Below the pieces are notes generated by a model. It was not told the DNA's origin. It saw nothing but the letters and a program-made list of their open reading frames with translations, and ran no database searches. 5,410 nucleotides of DNA from Sulfuritalea sp. (GTDB lineage: Bacteria > Pseudomonadota > Gammaproteobacteria > Burkholderiales > Rhodocyclaceae). A program made the position numbers and the translations under genes. How positions within the stretch are numbered: position 1 is the stretch's first letter; every line of letters starts with the position of its first letter. Positions 1 through 4,832 of this stretch are shown piece by piece. Location of the stretch: NCBI GenBank assembly GCA_026399445.1, contig JAPLRA010000040.1, positions 1 through 5,410 on the forward strand. The letters are read 5' to 3'.

Positions 1-109
1 GCACGTCGATGATGGTGCGCTTGGTCATCAGCGCCTGCGCCTCGGCGGTCGATACTTCCTTGATCTGCGACTTGGCTTCGACGACGAGGTCGTGGGGGGT
101 GAGGGCCAT
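1..109 (-). CDS. Rhodanese-like domain protein, N-terminal part only
   Basis: The reverse strand reads from an ATG at 109 to the window edge and gives 36 residues, starting MALTPHDLVVEAKSQIKEVS and ending in MTKRTIIDV. An amphipathic N-terminal stretch followed by 'a conserved I(I/L)ID-V' strand is how single-domain rhodanese-like proteins begin; the family then continues into the fold that carries the active-site cysteine, which lies outside this window. A purine-rich ribosome binding site (GGAGAG, about 6 nt before the ATG) supports the start. Rhodanese-like proteins transfer sulfane sulfur or simply bind sulfur species; the specific substrate cannot be told here. The gene is separated from the membrane protein gene upstream by a hairpin and has its own candidate promoter, so it is probably a separate transcription unit. 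The assignment rests on a short fragment, so the family call is likely but not certain. Confidence 0.68.
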   Translation of the reverse strand, partial: MALTPHDLVVEAKSQIKEVSTAEAQALMTKRTIIDV

Positions 110-125
110 GGTTCTCTCCGGAAAC

Positions 126-141
126 ATTAGAAAACGCTAAT
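126..141. promoter_or_regulatory. Candidate operator: ATTAG-N6-CTAAT inverted repeat
   Basis: ATTAG at 126-130 and CTAAT at 137-141 form a perfect 5-bp inverted repeat with a 6-bp spacer in an AT-rich patch. It overlaps the end of the candidate -10 element and the predicted transcription start of the rhodanese-like gene, which is where a repressor would bind. The binding protein cannot be identified from the sequence, and a repeat this short can arise by chance. Confidence 0.3.
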
Positions 142-168
142 TATGGTCCCAGGCGCAGCTTGTCGCAA
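140..168 (-). promoter_or_regulatory. Candidate sigma-70 promoter of the rhodanese-like gene
   Basis: On the minus strand, TTGCGA (168-163, four of six matches to the -35 consensus) is followed after exactly 17 bp by CATAAT (145-140, five of six matches to the -10 consensus). The predicted start is near 133, leaving a leader of about 24 nt that contains the GGAGAG ribosome binding site. The -35 element lies in the loop region of the hairpin at 152-176. This is inferred from consensus matching only. Confidence 0.45.
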
Positions 169-176
169 GCTGCGCC
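152..176 (-). terminator. Strong hairpin, possible terminator after the TauE/DsbD_2-like gene
   Basis: GGCGCAGCTTG (152-162), loop TCG, then CAAGCTGCGCC (166-176) is a perfect 11-bp GC-rich stem starting 14 nt beyond the stop codon of the minus-strand membrane protein gene. This position and strength suit transcription termination or protection of the mRNA 3' end. No uninterrupted T-tract follows directly; the downstream minus strand is only AT-rich with one TTTT. A Rho-independent terminator is therefore plausible, not clear-cut. Confidence 0.5.
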
Positions 177-190
177 AGTCCGCCGACTCT

Positions 191-907
191 TCAAACATGG
201 CAGACGACGCCCTGCCACAGTTTGCCGCCCAGCACGGTGGCATTGAACAAGCCCCATACGCCGAAGCCCAGCACGATCAGGCCCGAACCCAGACGCAGCG
301 CCCGCCCCTGAATAACGCTGCGGAAACGCACCAGCAGCAACCCGGCCAGCATCAGGTTGGGCAGCGTGCCGAGTCCGAAGGCCAGCATGATGGCCGCACC
401 CCGCACCGCACTGCCCGATAGCAACGTCATCGCCAGCACGCTATAGACCAGGCCGCAGGGCAGCCAGCCCCAGAGCATGCCGAGCGGGAACGCCTGCGCC
501 ACGCCGCGCACCGGAAGGAAGCGCCGGGTCGAAGGTTGCACCCGCCGCCACAGCCATTGCCCGCCACGCTCGACAAAGGCCAGCGTCTGGGTCACTCCGG
601 TCAGATAGAGGCCGAGCGCCACCATCATCAAGTTGGCGCCGACATACAGGATCATCTGCACCGGCAACCAGTTGTTGAGCAACAGGCCCAGACTGCCGAG
701 CGCTCCCATCAAGGCGCCGGCGATGGCATAGCTGGAGATGCGGCCGAAGTTGTAGGCGAGATGGAGCGGCCAGACCGGACCTTGCTTCCCGGCGGGGCGC
801 GGCGTCTGCAGGCTCAGCGCGGAGACGATACCGCCGCACATCCCGGCGCAATGTACGCCGCCCAGCAGACCGATCAGGAATACCGCAAGGAAACCGCTGT
901 CAGGCAC
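191..907 (-). CDS. TauE/SafE- or DsbD_2-type membrane protein, probable cbb3 oxidase assembly factor
   Basis: The product has 238 residues and six predicted membrane helices (roughly 5-30, 48-78, 80-105, 138-165, 170-195 and 205-225). The first helix carries GGVHCAGMCGG with cysteines C20 and C24, and the fourth carries WLPCGLVYS with C151. These are hallmarks of the 'sulfite exporter TauE/SafE' or DsbD_2 family that is found beside ccoGHIS, hemN and fnr/anr in many proteobacteria. Despite the automatic name it is probably not a sulfite exporter: the paired cysteines and the neighbourhood suggest copper or thiol handling during cytochrome oxidase assembly, which is inference. The start is a GTG at 907; no ATG lies between the hemN stop and the HCAGMCGG motif, and the ribosome binding site (GAGC) is weak. 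Only 9 bp separate it from hemN, so the two are probably one transcript. The stop is TGA at 193-191. Confidence 0.85.
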   Translation of the reverse strand: MPDSGFLAVFLIGLLGGVHCAGMCGGIVSALSLQTPRPAGKQGPVWPLHLAYNFGRISSYAIAGALMGALGSLGLLLNNWLPVQMILYVGANLMMVALGLYLTGVTQTLAFVERGGQWLWRRVQPSTRRFLPVRGVAQAFPLGMLWGWLPCGLVYSVLAMTLLSGSAVRGAAIMLAFGLGTLPNLMLAGLLLVRFRSVIQGRALRLGSGLIVLGFGVWGLFNATVLGGKLWQGVVCHV

Positions 908-916
908 CGCGGCTCG

Positions 917-2158
917 TCAAATGACTTTGGAATAGCGGACGCGTTCGCGGTCGGTGCGCAGATACCGGTCGAACGCCATGGCGATGCCGCGCACCAGCAG
1001 GCGGCCGCGCGGCAGGACACTGATCCACTGGTCGTCGATGGACAGCAGACCGCCCTTTTCCAGTTCCAGCAGATCGACCAGTTCGTCGGCAAAATAAGAC
1101 TTGAAATCGATCAGGTGAGCGATCTCTATGGATTCGATGGAGAGTTCGAAGTGGCACATCAGCGCCTGGATGATGCTGCGACGCAGGAGGTCGTCGGCGT
1201 TCAGTTCGATGCCACGGAAAACCGGCAGCACACCCTGATCGAGGCGGTCGTAGTACTCGTCGAGCGTCCGCACGTTCTGGCAATAGCTCGGCCCGACCTT
1301 GCCGATGGCGGAAACGCCGAAGGCCATCAGGTCGGCCTCGGCATGCGTCGAGTAGCCCTGGAAATTGCGATGCAGGCGGCCCTGACGCTGCGCCACGGCG
1401 AGTTCGTCGTTGGGCTTGGCGAAGTGATCCATTCCGATGAAGACGTAGCCGGCCTCGGTCAGGCGCCGGATCGCCAGTTGCAGGATCTGCAGACGCGCAT
1501 CGGGTGACGGCAGATCGGCTTCGTTGATGCGCCGCTGCGGCTTGGCCAGGCTCGGCAGGTGCGCGTAGTTGTAGATCGAGAGACGGTCCGGATCGAGCTT
1601 GAGAACCTCGTCCAGGGTATGGTTGAAGCTGATCACGTTCTGCTTCGGCAGGCCGTAGATCAGGTCGACCGAAATGCCCTTGAAACCGAACTCGCGCGCC
1701 GAATCGATCACCAGCTTGGTTTCTTCGAGGCTCTGCACGCGATTCACGGCAACCTGCACCTCGGGCGAAAAATCCTGCACGCCCACGCTCATGCGGTTGA
1801 AGCCCAGCTCGCCCAGCAGCTTGACGGTTTCGCGATCGACCTTGCGCGGATCGACCTCGATCGAGTACTCGCCCCCGGGCAGCAAGCGGAAGTGCTTGCG
1901 GATGATGTCCATCAGACGGCGCATTTCGTCGTTCGACAGGAAGGTGGGCGTGCCGCCGCCAAAATGCAGCTGGACCACATCGCGACTGCCGTCGAGCGCC
2001 GCTTCCTGCATGGCGATTTCCTTGCCCAAGTACTTGATGTACTTGGCGGAACGTCCATGATCCTTGGTGATAATCTTGTTGCAGGCGCAGTAATAGAAGA
2101 TGGTGTTGCAGAAAGGGATGTGGATGTATAATGAAAGAGGTCGACCTATTCCGCCCAC
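917..2158 (-). CDS. hemN: Oxygen-independent coproporphyrinogen III oxidase, main body, likely inactive
   Basis: HemN is a cytoplasmic radical-SAM enzyme that decarboxylates coproporphyrinogen III to protoporphyrinogen IX without oxygen. This frame gives 413 residues from a GTG at 2158. Conserved blocks are RPLSLYIHIPF (6-16), GGGTPT (67-72), SIEVDPR (99-105), GVQDF (126-130), DLIYGLPKQ (165-173), NYAHLP (197-202), GMDHFA (242-247), HRNFQGYST (263-271) and a C-terminal FDRYLR (396-401), ending in YSKVI. E. coli HemN has 457 residues, so about 45 N-terminal ones are missing. The cluster motif reads FCNTIFYYCAC: the middle cysteine of CxxxCxxC (C66 in E. coli) is Phe, encoded by TTC at 2098-2096, one base from TGC. 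The GTG is only the first in-frame start after the lesion; the native start is ATG 2231 in another frame. Family assignment is secure; activity is doubtful. The membrane protein gene follows 9 bp downstream. Confidence 0.9.
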   Translation of the reverse strand: MGGIGRPLSLYIHIPFCNTIFYYCACNKIITKDHGRSAKYIKYLGKEIAMQEAALDGSRDVVQLHFGGGTPTFLSNDEMRRLMDIIRKHFRLLPGGEYSIEVDPRKVDRETVKLLGELGFNRMSVGVQDFSPEVQVAVNRVQSLEETKLVIDSAREFGFKGISVDLIYGLPKQNVISFNHTLDEVLKLDPDRLSIYNYAHLPSLAKPQRRINEADLPSPDARLQILQLAIRRLTEAGYVFIGMDHFAKPNDELAVAQRQGRLHRNFQGYSTHAEADLMAFGVSAIGKVGPSYCQNVRTLDEYYDRLDQGVLPVFRGIELNADDLLRRSIIQALMCHFELSIESIEIAHLIDFKSYFADELVDLLELEKGGLLSIDDQWISVLPRGRLLVRGIAMAFDRYLRTDRERVRYSKVI

Positions 2159-2231
2159 CGTTCTCTCTTGGTCCGTTGACGTCGAAGCGACGAATGACCT
2201 CTGGGTCGAAAATCAGTTCCTGATAGTCCAT
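2159..2231 (-). pseudogene. hemN: hemN 5' end, out of frame with the rest of the gene
   Basis: From ATG 2231 the minus strand encodes MDYQELIFDPEVIRRFDVNG followed by PR, which matches the start of betaproteobacterial HemN (E. coli has IQKYNYSGPR at the same place). In intact HemN, PR is followed by YTSYPT and about 20 further residues before RPLSLY. Here only 22 nt separate the PR codons from the RP codons, against about 84 in E. coli. Roughly 62 nt are missing, and the two parts are in different frames (73 nt from ATG 2231 to GTG 2158). Translation from ATG 2231 runs into a long meaningless frame. The deletion also removes the N-terminal segment that folds near the active site in the E. coli structure. 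A sequencing or assembly error is the main alternative. Confidence 0.75.
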
Positions 2232-2284
2232 TGGCAGAATAGTTCGAGAAATACGGCAAGCATCAGACTTTTGCGCGAGCATGC

Positions 2285-2290
2285 AGAATG
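2285..2290 (-). promoter_or_regulatory. Candidate -10 element of hemN
   Basis: The minus strand reads CATTCT here, a weak match (three of six) to TATAAT. What supports it is position: exactly 22 bp separate it from the FNR box, the spacing of FNR-activated class II promoters with the box centred at -41.5. FNR-dependent promoters often have poor core elements. The predicted start is near 2278, leaving a leader of about 47 nt before the native hemN ATG at 2231. Confidence 0.4.
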
Positions 2291-2312
2291 CCGCAATCGC
2301 CCGCAACTCGGG

Positions 2313-2326
2313 TTGACACAGATCAA
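2313..2326. promoter_or_regulatory. FNR/ANR box between hemN and fnr
   Basis: TTGAC-ACAG-ATCAA on the plus strand (TTGAT-CTGT-GTCAA on the minus strand) differs from the FNR consensus TTGAT-N4-ATCAA at one position. It is the only clear FNR box I found in the window and lies between two divergent genes of the FNR regulon. For hemN it has class II activator spacing. For fnr its centre is only about 40 bp before the GTG start, so it would overlap or follow the core promoter, which fits negative autoregulation. It may also be read by the DNR-like regulator, because DNR and FNR boxes are nearly identical. Confidence 0.75.
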
Positions 2327-2327
2327 A

Positions 2328-2347
2328 GGGGTACCCCTCGCGGGGTA
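2328..2347 (+). other. Two mutually exclusive small hairpins before the fnr start
   Basis: GGGGTACCCC (2328-2337) is a perfect palindrome. Its right arm is also the left arm of TACCCC-TCGC-GGGGTA (2332-2347), a 6-bp stem with a 4-nt loop. The second hairpin would bury GGGGTAA, the only G-rich element upstream of the fnr GTG (2359). This could affect translation of fnr if the transcript starts upstream of 2332, which is not known. Confidence 0.3.
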
Positions 2348-2358
2348 ATGCAAGCAGC

Positions 2359-3117
2359 GTGCATGCAAACGTCAAGCAGAATGTGATCCCGATCACCGCC
2401 CCGGGCCTCAAGGTTGCCTGTTCGCAGTGCAATCTTCGCGAGCTGTGCCTGCCGTTCGGCCTTTCCGAAGACGACATGAGCCGCCTCGACGACCTTATCG
2501 GCGGCGGGCGCAAGCTGAAGCGCGGCCAGCACCTGTATCGGGCCGGCGAAGCCTTTGAATCCATCTTTGCCGTCAAGGCCGGTTTTTTCAAGACCGATGT
2601 ATTGACCGAAGACGGGCGCGATCAGGTCACCGGCTTCCAGATGGCCGGCGAAATCCTCGGCATGGACGGCATCAGCACCGAGGTGCACACCTGCAATGCG
2701 GTCGCTCTCGAAGACAGCGAAGTCTGCCTGATCCCCTTCACCGAACTGGAAATGCTGTCCAGCCAGATTCGCTCTCTCCAGCATCACTTGCACAAGGTCA
2801 TGAGCCGCGAGATCGTGCGCGACCATGGCGTCATGATGCTGCTTGGCACAATGCGGGCGGAAGAGCGGCTGGCCGCCTTCCTGCTCAATCTTTCGCAGCG
2901 TTTCACCGCGCGCGGCTATTCGCCGGCAGAGTTTCACCTGCGCATGACACGCGAGGAGATCGGCTCCTATCTTGGCCTCAAGCTGGAAACCGTGAGCCGC
3001 GCTTTTTCCCGTTTTCAGGACGAAGGCCTTATCTCGGTGCAGCAGAAGCACATCCGGATTCTCGACATTCCCCGGATGAAGGCCCTGCTGGCTCCGCCCG
3101 ACGGTCGTATCGGCTAA
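2359..3117 (+). CDS. fnr: FNR/ANR-type oxygen-sensing transcription regulator
   Basis: The 252-residue product is a Crp/Fnr-family regulator that carries an oxygen-labile [4Fe-4S] cluster, dimerises without oxygen and activates or represses genes of anaerobic metabolism. The cluster cysteines are visible: C21, C24 and C30 in VACSQCNLRELC, and C123 in EVCLIPF, matching C20, C23, C29 and C122 of E. coli FNR. The sensor domain spans about 35-135. The dimer helix includes D155 (D154 in E. coli). The helix-turn-helix MTREEIGSYLGLKLETVSRA (196-215) holds E210, S213 and R214, the ExxSR set that reads TTGAT. The start is a GTG; an in-frame stop at 2314-2316 excludes an ATG further upstream, and the ribosome binding site is poor. 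It diverges from hemN across a region with an FNR box, and its TAA overlaps the stop codon of the convergent sirB-like gene. Every key residue is present, so it should be functional. Confidence 0.95.
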   Translation: MHANVKQNVIPITAPGLKVACSQCNLRELCLPFGLSEDDMSRLDDLIGGGRKLKRGQHLYRAGEAFESIFAVKAGFFKTDVLTEDGRDQVTGFQMAGEILGMDGISTEVHTCNAVALEDSEVCLIPFTELEMLSSQIRSLQHHLHKVMSREIVRDHGVMMLLGTMRAEERLAAFLLNLSQRFTARGYSPAEFHLRMTREEIGSYLGLKLETVSRAFSRFQDEGLISVQQKHIRILDIPRMKALLAPPDGRIG

Positions 3118-3503
3118 AAAAGCGCTGCCAGAAAGCCCGCCGGCTGGCGCGTCAGGGCCACCGACACGATCCAGCCGAATACCGCCATTGCCGCCAGCCA
3201 GCAGACAATGCGCGTTCGCAGCGAACTCCCCTCCCGCAGCGCCAGAGAACCCAGAATGATGTAGGCAATCACGCCCAGCACCTTGGCCGTGACCCAGCCG
3301 GAGACAAACGGATATTGATCCGACATCACCGCCAAGGACAAGGCCGCGGCCAGCAGAATGGTGTCGTTGATGTGGGGCAGCACCTTGATCCAGCGCGCTT
3401 TCATCAGCGGCGAGGCGCGCAGCGTCAGCACACCGCGCAGGAAGAAGCCCGTCAGGCTCAAGGTCACGCTGAAAAGATGCACGTACTTGATCACGGCATA
3501 CAT
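3114..3503 (-). CDS. SirB-family (SirB2-like) small membrane protein
   Basis: The product has 129 residues and four predicted membrane helices (about 5-28, 43-61, 70-89 and 99-117). KYVHLFSVTLSLTGFFLRG near the N-terminus, WIKVLPHINDTILL (38-51) and WVTAKVLGVIAYIILGSLAL (70-89) follow the pattern of the SirB family, once described as raising expression of invasion genes. The biochemical role of the family is unknown. I place the start at ATG 3503, because residues upstream of it in the open frame are arginine-rich, lie inside nnrS and do not resemble the family. Only 5 bp separate it from the nnrS stop, so co-transcription and possibly translational coupling are likely. This suggests, without proving, a link to NO or respiratory metabolism. 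Its TAG overlaps the fnr TAA on the opposite strand, and a terminator-like structure covers its last codons. Confidence 0.85.
   Translation of the reverse strand: MYAVIKYVHLFSVTLSLTGFFLRGVLTLRASPLMKARWIKVLPHINDTILLAAALSLAVMSDQYPFVSGWVTAKVLGVIAYIILGSLALREGSSLRTRIVCWLAAMAVFGWIVSVALTRQPAGFLAALF
3116..3151 (-). terminator. Intrinsic terminator overlapping the 3' end of sirB
   Basis: On the minus strand, CGCGCCAG (3151-3144) pairs with CTGGC-A-GCG (3131-3122 region, one bulged A), an 8-bp GC-rich stem with a 12-nt loop, followed after one C by TTTTTT (3121-3116). This is the form of a Rho-independent terminator. The T-tract runs into the TAG stop codon (3116-3114), so the whole structure lies within coding sequence. 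It would end the nnrS-sirB transcript before it runs antisense into fnr. Confidence 0.5.
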
Positions 3504-3508
3504 CGTCA

Positions 3509-4723
3509 CTAGCCCGGCTTCCCGTCCGCCCGCGGGCGCCAGAACGCCGGCGCAAAGCGACCGGCCCACAGAGCGAATGCGCCCAGCCACAACACTGACG
3601 ACAGCCACATCAACGGGTGCGCACCGGGCAACGCCGGCCATTCACTGGCAACGCGCATGATCGCCGCCACCTGCATCATGCAAAACGCCCACCACATCGC
3701 ATTGTCGGTCGCCACCGGCCGACCGGAATGTCCCATCGTTACCCGCGACGCCATGCCCAGCAGCATCGAGGCAAAGAAGCCGAGGGTGAGCGCATGCAGC
3801 GGGGCCTGGCCGAGAAAGCCCGGAAGCACGCCGCGCACCATGCTCTGCAAGGCAAACAGCGCAAATGCCACGCCCAGCCAGGCGAAAGCGAGATGCAGCA
3901 CTGCCAGCATCCGGTTCTGCATGGCTGCGCGACTCCACCAGAGCCACTTCAAACGCCATGCGACAAGCGCCGCCGGCAAGTCGACCAGCCAAAGCCACTG
4001 CGTCTGCTCCAGAAACGTCAGCGCGCCGTGCGCCAGGCTAAGCCCGAGCAGGGTGCGCAACGCCCATGCAGGACGATGAACCACATAACCGGGCACCGCC
4101 GACGAAGTAAAAAACGGCAACATGCGATGCGCCACGGTAAGAAATACCGGCAGCAGGAAACCCCAAACCGCCAGCGACGTCCCGAGCCGCGCCCATAGCG
4201 GCGCTCCGCCCGCGGCGAAGGCCCCGAAGGCGCCCAGCCCCGCAGCGCCAAGCCAGGCAGCCAATGCAACGAAGGCGATATGTTCGCGATCCGTCGCCCG
4301 ATGACGGGCAATCCGCGTCAGGGTCAAGGCCACGGCAATCCAGCCAACCACAGCCAGTGCGATGCCGGCAACCAGCAGCTGCGGCAGCAACAGCGCCACC
4401 CAGACCAGCAGCCAGCCGCTGGCCAACAGGAAGAAGGCAGGCAGAAAGTCACGTTGCGACAACTCGCCCGCCCCCTGCCAGCGCGGCCCGGCGGTCAGGA
4501 TGAAGCCGAAAATGAACAGGGGAAACACGCCGCAGGAAATCAGCAAAGCGTGCAAGGCGGATGGCGGAAACAACGTCAGCAAAGGCCAGGCCGGAACAGC
4601 CCACAAGCCCGCGTAGCGACCGCCCACTTCCACCGACCAGAAGGCCATTGCCGCCAATGCCTGAACGGTGCCCGCGAGAAACATCATGCGGTGCGGTGCG
4701 GCAAAAAATACGGGCAGGGGCAT
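3509..4723 (-). CDS. nnrS: NnrS family heme-copper membrane protein, nitric oxide stress
   Basis: From ATG 4723 the product has 404 residues, the usual NnrS length, and about twelve hydrophobic segments. NnrS is a heme- and copper-containing inner membrane protein that protects cells during NO exposure and is usually controlled by NO-sensing Crp/Fnr regulators. Visible family features are FFAAPHR (6-12), SALHALLISCGVFPLFIFGF (55-74), TAGPRW (77-82), VAHRMLPFFT (197-206), and HALTLGFFASMLLGMASRVT (310-329) followed by MGHSGRP (330-336). The histidines in these blocks are candidate metal ligands. The open frame extends 72 codons upstream, but that part runs through the intergenic region and the divergent regulator and contains the shadow of its repeat, so I exclude it. 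A GTG five codons before the ATG is an alternative start. sirB follows after 5 bp, and the divergent neighbour is a DNR-like regulator. Confidence 0.92.
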   Translation of the reverse strand: MPLPVFFAAPHRMMFLAGTVQALAAMAFWSVEVGGRYAGLWAVPAWPLLTLFPPSALHALLISCGVFPLFIFGFILTAGPRWQGAGELSQRDFLPAFFLLASGWLLVWVALLLPQLLVAGIALAVVGWIAVALTLTRIARHRATDREHIAFVALAAWLGAAGLGAFGAFAAGGAPLWARLGTSLAVWGFLLPVFLTVAHRMLPFFTSSAVPGYVVHRPAWALRTLLGLSLAHGALTFLEQTQWLWLVDLPAALVAWRLKWLWWSRAAMQNRMLAVLHLAFAWLGVAFALFALQSMVRGVLPGFLGQAPLHALTLGFFASMLLGMASRVTMGHSGRPVATDNAMWWAFCMMQVAAIMRVASEWPALPGAHPLMWLSSVLWLGAFALWAGRFAPAFWRPRADGKPG

Positions 4724-4746
4724 CAGGACTGTCGCCACAGGGGCGA

Positions 4747-4801
4747 TGCATGGTAAGGTTCTACGATAAACATAGAGTACCCCCACGCAAGAGACCATGC
4801 A
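4747..4801. repeat. Inverted repeat TGCATGGT / ACCATGCA around the DNR-like leader
   Basis: TGCATGGT at 4747-4754 is the exact reverse complement of ACCATGCA at 4794-4801, which contains the first candidate start codon of the DNR-like gene. ACCATGCA recurs at 4806-4813 and 4818-4825 as part of the tandem repeat. If the transcript began before 4747, the upstream arm could pair with any one of the three start codons. An 8-bp match over 40 bp may be chance. Confidence 0.3.
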
Positions 4802-4832
4802 CGAAACCATGCACGAAACCATGCACGAAACC
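4797..4832 (+). repeat. Three tandem copies of a 12-bp unit at the start of the DNR-like gene
   Basis: ATGCACGAAACC is repeated three times without mismatch, encoding MHET-MHET-MHET and placing in-frame ATG codons at 4797, 4809 and 4821. The six bases just before it (GAGACC) resemble the end of a further, degenerate unit. As 12 is a multiple of three, gain or loss of copies by slippage would change the N-terminus and the number of start codons but not the frame. Confidence 0.95.

Noticed and set aside
536..1507. A 323-codon plus-strand open frame opposite hemN and the membrane protein gene
   Set aside because: Its composition is rich in Gln, His, Arg and Ala, it spans two genes on the other strand whose families are clear, and it shows no recognisable domain. 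It is an antisense shadow.
900..2591. A 563-codon open frame on the minus strand that includes the native hemN start
   Set aside because: Only its residues from ATG 2231 to about codon 22 are real hemN. The remainder is the +1 frame of a GC-rich gene, rich in Arg, Pro and Ala with no family features; the part before 2231 crosses the promoter region and fnr.
2323..3555. A 410-codon minus-strand open frame opposite fnr
   Set aside because: It overlaps all of the well-supported fnr and most of sirB and shows no conserved features; typical of long antisense frames in GC-rich DNA.
3504..3641. N-terminal extension of the sirB-like protein by 46 codons
   Set aside because: The extension lies within the nnrS coding region, is not membrane-like and lacks SirB similarity. 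ATG 3503 places the first hydrophobic helix at the N-terminus as in the family.
4755..4775. Possible DNR/FNR half-sites between nnrS and the DNR-like gene
   Set aside because: TTATC-like half-sites occur, but no second half with the N4 spacing fits TTGAT-N4-ATCAA, so no box can be claimed.
4763..4790. Possible sigma-70 promoter for nnrS: TTGCGT (4790-4785), 16 bp, TATCGT (4768-4763) on the minus strand
   Set aside because: Only three of six and four of six consensus matches, in a region where the real promoter is expected to depend on a Crp/Fnr regulator. Too weak to list as a feature.
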